Shown one piece after another: positions 36,180 to 45,355 of a stretch of 64,000 nucleotides of DNA (position 1 is the stretch's first letter; each line of letters opens with the position of its first letter). The stretch covers positions 558,001 to 622,000 of the forward strand of contig JADJDU010000001.1 of assembly GCA_016702505.1 (NCBI GenBank), written 5' to 3'. The notes below the pieces were generated by a model that worked only from the letters and a program-made list of their open reading frames with translations, was not told where the DNA came from and did not search any database. The stretch comes from Microthrixaceae bacterium. Lineage in GTDB: Bacteria; Actinomycetota; Acidimicrobiia; Acidimicrobiales; Iamiaceae. Made by a program: the position numbers and the translations under genes.

Positions 36180-38141
36180 ATGAGATCAACCATGAAGTCA
36201 CGCATGGTGTTGGTGGCGGTCGGCTTGTTGTCAGCCCTCGTTTGCATCACCGAGCCCAGCGCGGCAGCAGTTCCGGGTGGGTTGACTTGGACGCACCGCT
36301 CGCTGCCGCTGAGGGCCAACCAGATCGCCGCGGTGCCAGGCGGCCATTCGTTCCTGGCCACCGTTCCGCCTGAGGATTCCGCGCTGGGCAACGAGCTCGT
36401 CGAGATCGAGTCCAGCACCGGACGGATCCTTCGCCATGTTCACGTTGGCTCCAACCCGTCGTCGGTGGTGGTTGCACCGTCGGGGCAACGGGCCTATGTG
36501 GCGTTGCTTGGCTCTCCGGCCATCGTCGAGGTGGACCTGAACCGGTTCGCGGTCAGGCGCACCTTTGCTACCGATGCCGCCACCTGGAACGGGCAGGCCT
36601 ACGCCCAAGATCTCGAGGTCCTCCCAGGTGATGAGTCGGTGGTGCTCGGGAGCTTGTTCCATCTGAACCGAAGCCCCGCTCTGCGAGGAGTGGCCGCCTA
36701 CCAGCACGGTGTTCGCCGACCCGCCATGAGCCGGGATCACACGGGAGCGGTGCGCATCGAGGCAACCGCGTCGGGGGGATTGTTCGGTCTGAACACCGGG
36801 ACGACTGCATATGGCATCTACCCGCTGGTCGTGGACCACACCGGTGTGACCCAGCTTCTGGTCCGGCTTGGTTGGAAGAATCTCGGGACTGACATCGAGG
36901 CGGTCGGTGACCACCTGTACGGGACCAACGGCATGGTGGTCGATCCCGAGGCCGGTTCTGTGGTGCGCCAACTACCCGTCTCCGGTCCGGTGTCGGCTCT
37001 GTCCGATGGGTCGGTGGCATACCTCGATGGTCAGACCATCCGGAGGTTCTCGAGCGTCGACGGATCCGAACTGGCCGGGCAGACATTCCCTGCTATCTCC
37101 GGTGTCCCCAAGGCGTTGGTGGCGGTCTCGGGCGGTGTTGCGGCCCTGACCTCCGACGGGATCCAGCTCATGGTTCCCGGTCTCCGTCCCCGTCCGTTCA
37201 CACAGCCACCTGCACCGCCTGGAATCGGATTCTCGATTCGCTCCCTGCCGCTCCCCAGCCGGGACGTCCTGGTGGATGAGCGTGGTCGCCGTGTGTTCGT
37301 GACCGTCTCCTCCCAGAGCTCGAACTACCGGAATCAGGTTGTGGCAGTCGATCCGCGGTCAGGTCGGATCATCAACTCGGGCGACGTCGGCTCCGCACCC
37401 ACCGCATTGGCTATGTCAAGTGACCGATCCAGGCTCTACGTAGCGCTGGACGGCGCTACTGAGATCGCCGAGGTGAACCCTGAGACCCTCGAGCGCATCG
37501 GAACCATTCCCCTCACCGGCGGGCGTTGGCCGCTGTTCGCCGAGGACATGGTGGCCATGCCCGGTCCAGGACGTCGGCTGGTGGTGAGCCTCAAGTCCAA
37601 CCTCTCGCCCCGGCACATGGGGGTGACGGTGTTCTCCGACGGCCGAAGGCTGCCGATCTCCACTCCATCGCACACAGGACCGAACCGGATCGAGCTCGGC
37701 CCTCAGGCCGACACGGTGTACGGCGCCAACAATGAGACGACCGCGTTCGGCTTCTATGCGCTCAGAGTGGATCCCGATGGGATCCGTGTGGTCACAGAGA
37801 CGCCCGCTATGTGGCAGAGCTTCTATGTCGATCTCTCGGTGTCGGGTGAGGTCATCCACGCGACCGACGGTCAGATCATCGATCCACTGGCCGGCTTCCC
37901 GCTGGCTCGTATCGGGCCCGGGGCATCGACGCGTGTGGGGCAGACGATCTTCACGGTGGACGGTGACTCGATAGACCAGTTCGATGCCCGTCGGTTCCGC
38001 CTCATCGGCTCGCAGCCGATCCCGCACTCGGTGACCAAGCGCCACAAGGTTGCTACTTGGGAAGGTGGTCTGGTGGTCGCGGGAGGCTCAGATCTCCTGT
38101 TCCTTCGTCCCGGTTCGCCGATGACGCGACCCCGGTGGTGA
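36180..38141 (+). CDS. Secreted protein with two homologous beta-propeller-like halves
   Basis: 653 residues from the ATG at 36180; the frame is open further upstream only because it enters the repeat. A signal peptide spans residues 1-30 (MVLVAVGLLSALVCITEPSAAA). The rest consists of two similar halves starting near residues 35 and 347: LTWTHRSLPLRAN / IGFSIRSLPLPSR, then TGRILRHVHVGSNPSSVVVAPSGQRAYVAL / SGRIINSGDVGSAPTALAMSSDRSRLYVAL. These are YVTN/WD-like propeller blades. It lacks a lipobox. Function unknown; a binding role outside the cell is likely. Confidence 0.83.
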   Translation: MRSTMKSRMVLVAVGLLSALVCITEPSAAAVPGGLTWTHRSLPLRANQIAAVPGGHSFLATVPPEDSALGNELVEIESSTGRILRHVHVGSNPSSVVVAPSGQRAYVALLGSPAIVEVDLNRFAVRRTFATDAATWNGQAYAQDLEVLPGDESVVLGSLFHLNRSPALRGVAAYQHGVRRPAMSRDHTGAVRIEATASGGLFGLNTGTTAYGIYPLVVDHTGVTQLLVRLGWKNLGTDIEAVGDHLYGTNGMVVDPEAGSVVRQLPVSGPVSALSDGSVAYLDGQTIRRFSSVDGSELAGQTFPAISGVPKALVAVSGGVAALTSDGIQLMVPGLRPRPFTQPPAPPGIGFSIRSLPLPSRDVLVDERGRRVFVTVSSQSSNYRNQVVAVDPRSGRIINSGDVGSAPTALAMSSDRSRLYVALDGATEIAEVNPETLERIGTIPLTGGRWPLFAEDMVAMPGPGRRLVVSLKSNLSPRHMGVTVFSDGRRLPISTPSHTGPNRIELGPQADTVYGANNETTAFGFYALRVDPDGIRVVTETPAMWQSFYVDLSVSGEVIHATDGQIIDPLAGFPLARIGPGASTRVGQTIFTVDGDSIDQFDARRFRLIGSQPIPHSVTKRHKVATWEGGLVVAGGSDLLFLRPGSPMTRPRW

Positions 38142-38197
38142 GATCCCCCCTCATCGTTGGCGATGGGCACGTTGCCCCACCGGCCTAGGGTGCGCTG

Positions 38198-39484
38198 ATG
38201 CGCTGTGAGGTGGTGGCCGTGGGGACCGAGCTACTGCTTGGCCAGATCGTCGACACGAACTCTTCGTGGATCGGTGAGCAGTTGGCGCTGGCCGGCATCG
38301 ACTCGTTCTTTCAGACCAAGGTCGGCGACAACCACGCCCGGCTCGTGTCGTCGTTGAAGCTGGCTCTGGACCGCAGCGATGCGGTGATCGTGTGTGGAGG
38401 GCTCGGCCCCACCCACGACGACATCACCCGAGATGCCATCGCCGAGGTGATGGGCGTGGATCTGGAGCTCGACGAGGACACGGCGGCCCGGATCGAGGCC
38501 ATGTTCACGTCGCGGGGGCGGCGCATGCCCGCCAACAACTTCCGCCAGGCGGAGGTACCGCGCGGGGCCGTCGCCATTGCTGACCCCCAGCCTGGAACTG
38601 CACCTGGTCTGATCTGCCCGGTGCCGGGTACCGGCGAACCGGACCGGCCCGGATCCGAGAAGGTGATCTACGCCGTACCCGGCGTGCCCCGGGAGATGAA
38701 GATCCTGATCGGCGAGGCCGTGCTGGTCGACCTGGTGCGCCGGGCCGGAGTCACCTCCACCATCGTCAGCCGCACCCTGCGCACCTGGGGTGAGAGCGAG
38801 TCGGGTCTGGCCGAACGGCTGGCTCCGGTGGTGGCCGACCTCGACCGATCCGGCTCTGTCACCCTGGCCTACTTGGCCAGTGGGATCGAGGGCATCAAGG
38901 TGCGTCTCACCGCCAAGGGGCCAGACCGGAGTGCGGCGTTGGCGGTCCTGGCGGTCGAGGAGGAACGGGTCCGCGCCGAACTGGGGGAGCTCGTGTTCGG
39001 GGTGGACGACGAGACCATCGAGCATGCGGTTCTGGTCGCCTTGCGCGAGCGAGGACTGACCCTGGGGCTGGCTGAGTCGCTCACCGGTGGGCTCATGGGA
39101 GCCCGGATCTGTGACGTACCCGGCGCATCCGACGTGTTCCGTGGCTCGATCGTGTCCTACGCCTCAGATGTGAAGTTCTCGGTGTTGGGCGTACCGGAAG
39201 GTCCGGTGGTCACCGCTGAAGCAGCCATGGCCATGGCCACCGGTGCCCGGCGGGTGCTGGGCTCCGACGTGGCGGTGGCGGTTACGGGGGTTGCGGGACC
39301 CGACCCACAAGGGGGGCTCGCTCCCGGCACGGTCTACGTCGGGCTCGACCTGGGCGACCTCGATGGACCGAAGGGCGCCGAGGCGTTCGAGGTGAAGCTA
39401 CCCGGCGGTCGAGCCGAGGTCCGCCAGTTCAGCGTGATCACCGCCATGAACGCCCTGCGGACCAGGCTCCTGTCTGTCAGGTGA
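38198..39484 (+). CDS. cinA: CinA family protein (NMN amidohydrolase-type)
   Basis: 428 residues. The N-terminal half is the MoaB-like COG1058 domain: VVAVGTELLLGQIVDTNSSWIGEQLA and VIVCGGLGPTHDDITRDAIAEVMG. The C-terminal half is CinA_C/PncC: LTLGLAESLTGGLMGARICDVPG, FRGSIVSYASDVKFSVLGV and VAVTGVAGPDPQGG. The family deamidates NMN to NaMN and hydrolyses ADP-ribose. The position after pgsA and upstream of recA matches the common actinobacterial and firmicute order. Confidence 0.95.
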   Translation: MRCEVVAVGTELLLGQIVDTNSSWIGEQLALAGIDSFFQTKVGDNHARLVSSLKLALDRSDAVIVCGGLGPTHDDITRDAIAEVMGVDLELDEDTAARIEAMFTSRGRRMPANNFRQAEVPRGAVAIADPQPGTAPGLICPVPGTGEPDRPGSEKVIYAVPGVPREMKILIGEAVLVDLVRRAGVTSTIVSRTLRTWGESESGLAERLAPVVADLDRSGSVTLAYLASGIEGIKVRLTAKGPDRSAALAVLAVEEERVRAELGELVFGVDDETIEHAVLVALRERGLTLGLAESLTGGLMGARICDVPGASDVFRGSIVSYASDVKFSVLGVPEGPVVTAEAAMAMATGARRVLGSDVAVAVTGVAGPDPQGGLAPGTVYVGLDLGDLDGPKGAEAFEVKLPGGRAEVRQFSVITAMNALRTRLLSVR

Positions 39485-39534
39485 TCGGCGCTCTGGTGTC
39501 GGGCACAGTGGCCATCGCCGTCTGGGGCGTCCGC

Positions 39535-39966
39535 TCAGCCTGGTCGCACCTTGCGGACCACGGCCTTCACACCGCCTCGCACGAACGAGGTGGTGAAGTC
39601 GACCCAGTCGAAGCGGTCGCGCCACAATGTAATGAGTCCGTCGTGGACCTCGAAGGTTCCACACACCCAGAACCCCGCAGCAACCGGTCCCGCGCTGATC
39701 ACGTCGGTACGTTCTGTCAGGACCACGGGGCCGTTGGCGGCGAGGTTGATGTAGTCGACACGAAAGCCGTTGGCGAACTTCATCATCGACCTTAGGACCT
39801 TACCTACCTCACGCTGACCGCGGGCGGGCTTCAGCGGAACGTTCTGGTACACCACGTCAGGCGAACAGAACGTCAGCGCGGCATCTACGTCGAGGTCTTC
39901 CAGCGCGGCGAGAAGCGCCGTGACCGTCTGGGTGGGTGTCATCTCGCCCGAGCGTGTGGTCGTCAT
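39535..39966 (-). CDS. Limonene-1,2-epoxide hydrolase-like (LEH/SnoaL fold) protein
   Basis: 143 residues. MTPTQTVTALLAALEDLDVDAALTFCSPDVVYQNVP is the start of an NTF2-like cone. The catalytic triad of LEH (Asp-Arg-Asp) appears as ERTDV and WRDRFDW. Family members hydrate epoxides, and mycobacterial relatives (EphG) act on sterol or lipid epoxides. The substrate is unknown. It is convergent with cinA. Confidence 0.8.
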   Translation of the reverse strand: MTTTRSGEMTPTQTVTALLAALEDLDVDAALTFCSPDVVYQNVPLKPARGQREVGKVLRSMMKFANGFRVDYINLAANGPVVLTERTDVISAGPVAAGFWVCGTFEVHDGLITLWRDRFDWVDFTTSFVRGGVKAVVRKVRPG

Positions 39967-40098
39967 GGTCGGACCGTACCCGCGGGCTCCGCGTCGAGCC
40001 GCCCCCGAGTCCCATCTGGGTTCTGATGCCTTTCGATGTTCGGCCTTTGTTCGATCGGTCGGGAGTCGTCGGTGGTGACTGGTGGGGCCTCCTGTGGG

Positions 40099-40993
40099 CT
40101 ACTCGTTCGCCCGGTTCTTGTTCCCCAGGGCGAGAGCCCGGAAGGCTTGGGCTGCCGGAGACATGGCGCCCCGCCGGTGGACGAGCACCACGTCACGGTC
40201 GACCCGCGGGGAGAGGGGAGCGACGGTGGCCCCCAGAACCGCTGCGTCACGAGCGAGAGGTTCGGGCAACACGGCGGCACCTGCGCCAGCCATGACCAGG
40301 GGGATGATCGCCTCACGATGCTCGGTGACGACACCGATCGCAGGATCTGCACTGGGATCACGGTCGTAGGGCCGTGGCGAGCAGACGGCGGGTCGAGGTT
40401 CCACGGGGGGTGGTGATGAGCGGAAAGGCGGCCAGCCGGGTCGCTGGCAGAGACGCGGAACCGCCCAGGTCGGTGCCAGGTGGGAGGACAGCGAGCATCC
40501 GTTGCCTCCCAATGCTGTGACCCTCGAGTTGATCCTCGTCGGGGACCTCGTCGCCCAAGCCCAGTTCGGCTTCTCCGGAGCGGACTTGACCGAGGAGGTC
40601 CGCCGGGTTCTCCGGCTCTCTGATCCGCACGAGCACCCCCGGGCTGGCCCGTCGGAAGTGCCCGACCAGGTCGACTAACGGTTCCACGACCAGGGTCGGC
40701 AGCGACACCAGGTCCAGGCGACCAGCCGCCAATCCAGCGACCGCGGTGACCGCGCTTCGGGCTACTTCGGCATCTCGCAACATCTGACGGGCCGGAGCAA
40801 CAAAGGCCTCACCGGCAGGCGTGAGCCTGACCGACCGGCCCAGTCGGTGGAACAAGGGGGCGCCCAGATCCCTTTCGAGGGTGGAGATCGACTGAGAGAG
40901 CGCGGGCTGGGTAACCGGTATCGATGCTGCGGCGGCGGTGAAGCTCCCGTGGTCCACCACTGCGATCACGTATTGGGCCTGTCTCAGGTCCAT
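40099..40993 (-). pseudogene. LysR-type regulator split by a one-base frameshift
   Basis: The first frame gives a normal LysR start from the ATG at 40993: MDLRQAQYVIAVVDHGSFTAAAASIPVTQPALSQSISTLERDLGAPLF, an HTH, then a substrate domain. It stops at 40358 after RLLATALRP. The adjacent frame continues at once with YDRDPSADPAIGVVTEHREAIIPLVMAGAGAAVLPEPLA, the expected end of the effector domain, to 40099. Dropping one C of the CCC near 40369-40371 (GGG on the plus strand) joins the halves. The gene is either recently inactivated or misread. It is divergent from the TauE/SafE permease, which it may regulate. Confidence 0.85.
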
Positions 40994-41126
40994 CCTTCTG
41001 CTCCCGCTATTGGGCCCGCTTCGAGCACCCACAGCGCGGTGCCTCCGGCTTTCCATAACATCTACTTATGGAGCATATCCGAAGCATTTGTTGGACTTGT
41101 GGGTCGATCCCGGGTTGCATGGGTCT

Positions 41127-41894
41127 GTGCCCGAGCTGACCCTGATCACCGTCGTCGGAATCGTCGCCATCGGTGGAGTGATCGGCTTCCTGGGCGGGTT
41201 GCTGGGCAAGGGTGGATCGGCCATCGCCACGCCGGCACTGGTGGCGTTGGGGCTGCCACCGATCGTTGCCTTGGCTGCTCCTCTTCCTGCCACCGTGCCC
41301 GGTGCGATGGTGGCTGCGAACCGCTATCGCGAACACGGCCACATCGACAGGACGGTTCTGCGCTGGTCCTTGATCGCCGGCGTTCCGGCCACGATCCTCG
41401 GAGCGTTTGCCACTCGCTGGATCGACGCCGGTTCACTGGTGCTGCTGACCGACCTTGTGATCATCGTGATCGGTCTGCGGATGCTGCGGACCTCTACCGC
41501 CAAACAGAGCGACAACGATGTCGACGAGGGGGCCGACAGGAACCGGACCATCGCCGTCGCATTGGTGACCGGCGTTGCCGCTGGTCTGCTCGCCAACAGC
41601 GGTGGGTTCTTGCTCGCCCCACTGTTCGTGGCCGTCCTCGGTCTGGGGATCAGGCCCGCCCTCGGCACATCCTTGGCGACGGCATCGGTGCTGGCCATCC
41701 CCGGAACGATGGTCCACATGGCCATGGGACACCTTGACCTTGCCGTTGTCGTCCTGTTCGCCATCGGTTCGATCCCGCTGTCGGGCCTGGGGGCGCGGGT
41801 CGCTCTGCGAGCTGACGTAGCCCGGCTGGAGCGCTTCTATGGCGCCTCGCTCGTGGTCCTCGGCGCCGTATTCCTCGCCATATCAGCGGTCTGA
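41127..41894 (+). CDS. TauE/SafE family anion permease
   Basis: 255 residues from a GTG at 41127; the frame is open upstream into the LysR promoter but shows no conservation. About eight membrane segments. The family motif GGLLGKGGSAIATPALVALGLPPIVALA and its second half repeat GLLANSGGFLLAPLFVAVLGLGIRPALGTSL are clear. Such proteins export sulfite, sulfoacetate or similar small organosulfur anions. The facing LysR-type gene suggests substrate-dependent control. The substrate is not determinable. Confidence 0.88.
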   Translation: MPELTLITVVGIVAIGGVIGFLGGLLGKGGSAIATPALVALGLPPIVALAAPLPATVPGAMVAANRYREHGHIDRTVLRWSLIAGVPATILGAFATRWIDAGSLVLLTDLVIIVIGLRMLRTSTAKQSDNDVDEGADRNRTIAVALVTGVAAGLLANSGGFLLAPLFVAVLGLGIRPALGTSLATASVLAIPGTMVHMAMGHLDLAVVVLFAIGSIPLSGLGARVALRADVARLERFYGASLVVLGAVFLAISAV

Positions 41895-42101
41895 TCCCTA
41901 CGGCCCATCCAGCGCCTCGGTCGTTGGGTGACCTGACCAGGCGTCGGAGTGGTCGGTCGCCCTGGCCTCGACTGTTCCGGGCCGGTGCTGGGTAGCGCTT
42001 CGGGCCATCGGGATGCTTGCCCTCGTTCGCTCCCGCCGTGGGGGAGACCCTCTGGAACCGGGAATCTGGCATCCACGAAATGTCGACGTGGTCCTTGCAT
42101 C

Positions 42102-42113
42102 GAACGAACGTTC
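42102..42113. promoter_or_regulatory. SOS box (LexA site) upstream of recA
   Basis: GAACGAACGTTC, a perfect GAAC-N4-GTTC palindrome flanked by TC and GA, 159 bases before the recA ATG. It matches the actinobacterial LexA consensus and is identical to a box between lexA and the LysM gene (58183-58194). The 377-base gap 41895-42271 holds no other clear element. Confidence 0.88.
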
Positions 42114-42271
42114 GAAATACCATCGCTGTTGTTCCGGGGTCGCCTGGGCCGTTGGACCGGAAGTGGTCACGGCTTCGTTGTCAGACCCCCTCCGTACGGT
42201 CTCAGCACGAACGCTGCCACCGGGCAGCCACCCAGCACCCGCCCCCGTGGCAACACGAAAGGAACGAACAG

Positions 42272-44414
42272 ATGGCTCAGGACAAGGAGAAGGCACTCGA
42301 ACTGGCACTGGCCGGCATCGAGAAGCAGTTCGGCAAGGGCTCGGTCATGAAGATGGGCGAGAAGGGCTCCATGGCCATCGGCACCATCCCCACCGGGGCA
42401 TTGGCGCTGGACTTGGCGCTCGGCGTTGGTGGTCTTCCCCGGGGTCGGGTTGTCGAGATCTACGGCCCCGAGTCATCGGGCAAGTCCACCTTGGCCATGC
42501 ACGTGGTGGCCGAGGCTCAGCGCAACGGCGGAATCTGTGCCTACGTGGACGCCGAGCACGCCATGGATCCCATCTACGCCAAGGCGCTGGGGGTCGACAT
42601 CGACTCTCTCTACATCTCCCAGCCCGACACCGGCGAACAGGCCCTCGAGATCGCAGACATGTTGGTCCGTTCCGGGGCCTTGGATGTGGTGGTGATCGAC
42701 TCGGTCGCCGCCCTCACCCCCCGGGCCGAGATCGAAGGCGAGATGGGAGACAGCCACGTCGGGCTCCAGGCCCGGCTCATGTCCCAGGCGCTGCGCAAGC
42801 TCACCGCCAACCTCAACAAGACCGACACCATCTGCATCTTCATCAACCAACTCCGAGAGAAGATCGGAGTGATGTTCGGGTGCTTCTCCTACGGTACCCG
42901 GGTCACGCTGGCCGACGGAACGCAGGAGAAGATCGGCAAGATCGTCAACCAGAAGATGGACGTCGAGGTGATGTCCTACGACCCGGTCACCGACTCGGAT
43001 CGTGCCCCGCAAGGTGGTCAACTGGTTCGACAACGGCCGCACCGAATCGTTCCTTCGCTTCTCGGTGGCCAAGCCGTCCGGCAACGGGCGGGCACAGTTC
43101 GCCTGTACCCCCAACCACCTGGTCCGCACGCCCGGCGGATGGCGTGAAGCCGGTGAGTTGATCGTGGGCGACAACGTCCTCCAGAACGTCACCCATCGCC
43201 TGTCAGACTTCCAGTGGCAGGTGATCGTCGGCAGCTTGATGGGTGACGGCGCCCTTTCGCCCACTCGCAGCGGACACGGCGCGCGCTTCGGGTGGGGGCA
43301 CGGCGCGGCCCAGGCCGAGTACTCGGACTGGAAGGGATCGCTCTTCGCCAACATCGGAACCTCCCGTTCCACCAAAGCCCAGGGTGCCGTGTTCCACGAC
43401 ATGGCGCCTCTCGCCGAACTAGCGGAGCTCCGCAAGTCTGTCTACGTCGGTGGCAAGAAGTTCCTGAGTCACGACTACCTCAAGGCACTCACGCCGTTGT
43501 CTCTGGCGCTTTGGTACATGGACAACGGTGGCTTCACCATGGGGGCCAAGGGCGTGCAGGCCCGCACCGAAGAAGGTTCCGGGCGCTCGGAGATCTGCGT
43601 CGAGGCTTTCGACCCGGCCAGCCAGGTGCGGCTGCGTGACCACCTTGCCGACACCTGGGGCATTCGAGCCACGCTCAGCGAGCTGGGAGCTCGTGGAACG
43701 GCCGTACTCACCTTCGCAAAGGACGAGACCGCGAAGCTCCATGCGCTCATCGCTCCCTTCGTCCACCCGTCCATGGCATTCAAGCTGTTGCCCAAGTACC
43801 AGGGTCGCTTCGGTGTGGAACCGGTGTTCTCGGAGCCAAAGGACGCGCTGGTCCCGTTGCCCATCACCAGCATTCGCAACGTTGCTGCCGGTCGCGCCTC
43901 GCACCGCTTCGACATCGAGGTAGAGGGCAACCACAACTACTTCGTAGACGGGGTCATGGTGCACAACTCACCCGAGACCACGCCGGGTGGGCGGGCGCTC
44001 AAGTTCTATTCGTCGGTCCGGCTCGACATCCGCCGTATCGAGTCCATCAAGGATGGTGTAGAGGTCGTTGGCAACCGCACCCGAGTGAAGGTCGTCAAGA
44101 ACAAGGTGGCCCCGCCGTTCCGCCAGGCCGAGTTCGACATCATGTACGGCAAGGGCATCAGCCGTGAGGGTTCGGCGCTCGACATCGGCGTCGATCTCGG
44201 GCTCGTCAAGAAGTCCGGTGCCTGGTACACCTACGAGGGCGAGCAGCTCGGACAGGGCCGAGAGAACGCCAAGGCGTTCCTTCTCGAGAACCCCGAGGTC
44301 ATGGTCGAGATCTCCGAACGGATCCGCCAGCAGGTCGGTATCGACTCGGTAGACGGGGAGATCGACGACGACACCGAGGTAGATCCTGACGATCTGCCGA
44401 TCACGCTGGACTGA
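42272..44414 (+). CDS. recA: Recombinase A with an intein; frame broken by one extra base inside the intein
   Basis: RecA forms the filament for homologous recombination and activates LexA self-cleavage. N-extein: 203 residues with EIYGPESSGKSTLAMH (Walker A), VVVIDSVAALTP (Walker B) and NQLREKIGVMFG. C-extein: 148 residues from SPETTPGGRALKFYSSVRLDIRR. Together 351 residues, a normal RecA. The intein (42881-43967) sits between Gly and Ser. The recA frame shifts within it: GAC TCG GAT CGT at 42992 becomes GAC CGG ATC GTG CCC if the T at 42995 is dropped, restoring DRIVPRKVVNWFDNG. As given, the frame would yield a truncated RecA. The start follows AAAGGAACG. Confidence 0.93.
42881..43967 (+). 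mobile_element. RecA intein with LAGLIDADG endonuclease domain
   Basis: 1,087 bases; one base too many, so 362 residues after repair. It begins with Cys1 (CFSYGTRVTLADG) and ends GNHNYFVDGVMVHN, followed by Ser+1, the canonical splice chemistry. Block B is ACTPNHLVRTPGGWREA. Two LAGLIDADG-type motifs flank the central domain: VIVGSLMGDGAL, and PLSLALWYMDNGGF, in which the usual DDG is DNG. The insertion point, after IGVMFG, lies at the L2 loop next to the ATPase core. Confidence 0.9.
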
Positions 44415-44458
44415 ACCCGAGCCGGTCTCTCGCCGCTTTCGAGCAAAACCAGAGATCT

Positions 44459-44482
44459 GACCCGGGCGTCCAGGCCCGGGTC
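44459..44482 (+). terminator. Hairpin terminator after recA
   Basis: A perfect nine-base-pair stem GACCCGGGC / GCCCGGGTC with a six-base loop, 45 bases after the recA stop and between converging genes. Confidence 0.7.
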
Positions 44483-44611
44483 GGCAGGAACCCAGCGGCT
44501 GGCTCGATCGTTCCCCTCGGCTGAGCCGGCCGAAGTTCCAACCACACCCGTCATGTGCGCTCGGACCGCTGGGGCCGGGCGCACATGGCGTTTTGGGAGG
44601 TCAGGTCGGGG

Positions 44612-45283
44612 TCACGAACGGCGGCAGGCAGACATGAGACCGTCATGCATGATCCCGGCCATGAGCTTCTGCCCCTCGGGGTTGGGATGGATGCCGTCAG
44701 GTTCCAGGTATCGGGACACTGGTGCATCCTCGATGGAGCTCTGCCAGGCGGTTACCAGGTGAAGAGACCGATGTTTTCCCACCAGTCGGGCTAGGCGGTC
44801 GTTCCATTCCTCGGCCAGATCCGGATCGAAGTCCCGGCTGGCGGGAGCCTTGCCCCCTGGTCGGGTGGGCAGGGTCAACCAGATCGCACACCGGTACCGG
44901 GCCGACTCCTTCACCATGGTCTCGAGGTCGTCGTGGTCGATCTGATCTCGCCACACATCGTTGTATCCGACCAGGAAGATCGCCCGGTCCAGCGGCTTGC
45001 CCGCCTCGGCTCGGTCATCGACGGCCTTCACCACCAGCGGTAAGAGGTCGGTGGAACGCCAACCGGGTCTGGCGTACACCTCCAGATCGGTGTCGGGATC
45101 GAAATCGGCCCGAAGTTCCTCGAAGCTCATGTAGGTGACCGAGTCACCCACCACCAGAACATGACCGGGCTTTCGGGGCCACAACAAGAACACCATCAGC
45201 CCGATCACTGCCAGGGCGGTGATGCCCGAAACCACCAACAGGCCGCGCCGACCTCGCTCGTCATCGGCCTCCCCACCGGTCAT
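44612..45283 (-). CDS. Membrane-anchored SGNH/GDSL hydrolase
   Basis: 223 residues from the ATG at 45283. A basic start (DDERGRRG) and one membrane segment at about residues 15-35 anchor it with the catalytic domain outside. SGNH blocks: VLVVGDSVTYMS (block I, Ser), FLVGYNDVW (block III, Asn), and LEPDGIHPNPEGQKLM (block V, Asp and His). An esterase or acetyl-transfer role on cell-wall or exported glycans is plausible. It is divergent from miaB with a 72-base gap. Confidence 0.88.
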   Translation of the reverse strand: MTGGEADDERGRRGLLVVSGITALAVIGLMVFLLWPRKPGHVLVVGDSVTYMSFEELRADFDPDTDLEVYARPGWRSTDLLPLVVKAVDDRAEAGKPLDRAIFLVGYNDVWRDQIDHDDLETMVKESARYRCAIWLTLPTRPGGKAPASRDFDPDLAEEWNDRLARLVGKHRSLHLVTAWQSSIEDAPVSRYLEPDGIHPNPEGQKLMAGIMHDGLMSACRRS

Positions 45284-45355
45284 GGAACTAGTCAACCATG
45301 TGGCTGGGGCTGAGGCTGAAGCTCGGCAAGGTCCTCCTCCTAGACTTCCGGGGCC

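Noticed and set aside
42013..42271. Open frame extending recA about 85 codons upstream
   Set aside because: It crosses the SOS box and promoter, and MAQDKEKALELALAGIEKQFGKGS at 42272 is the usual RecA start with a ribosome binding site.
42985..43005. Programmed ribosomal frameshift as an explanation for the recA frame change
   Set aside because: No slippery heptamer, stop codon at the shift point or stimulatory stem is evident; a one-base sequence error explains it more simply.
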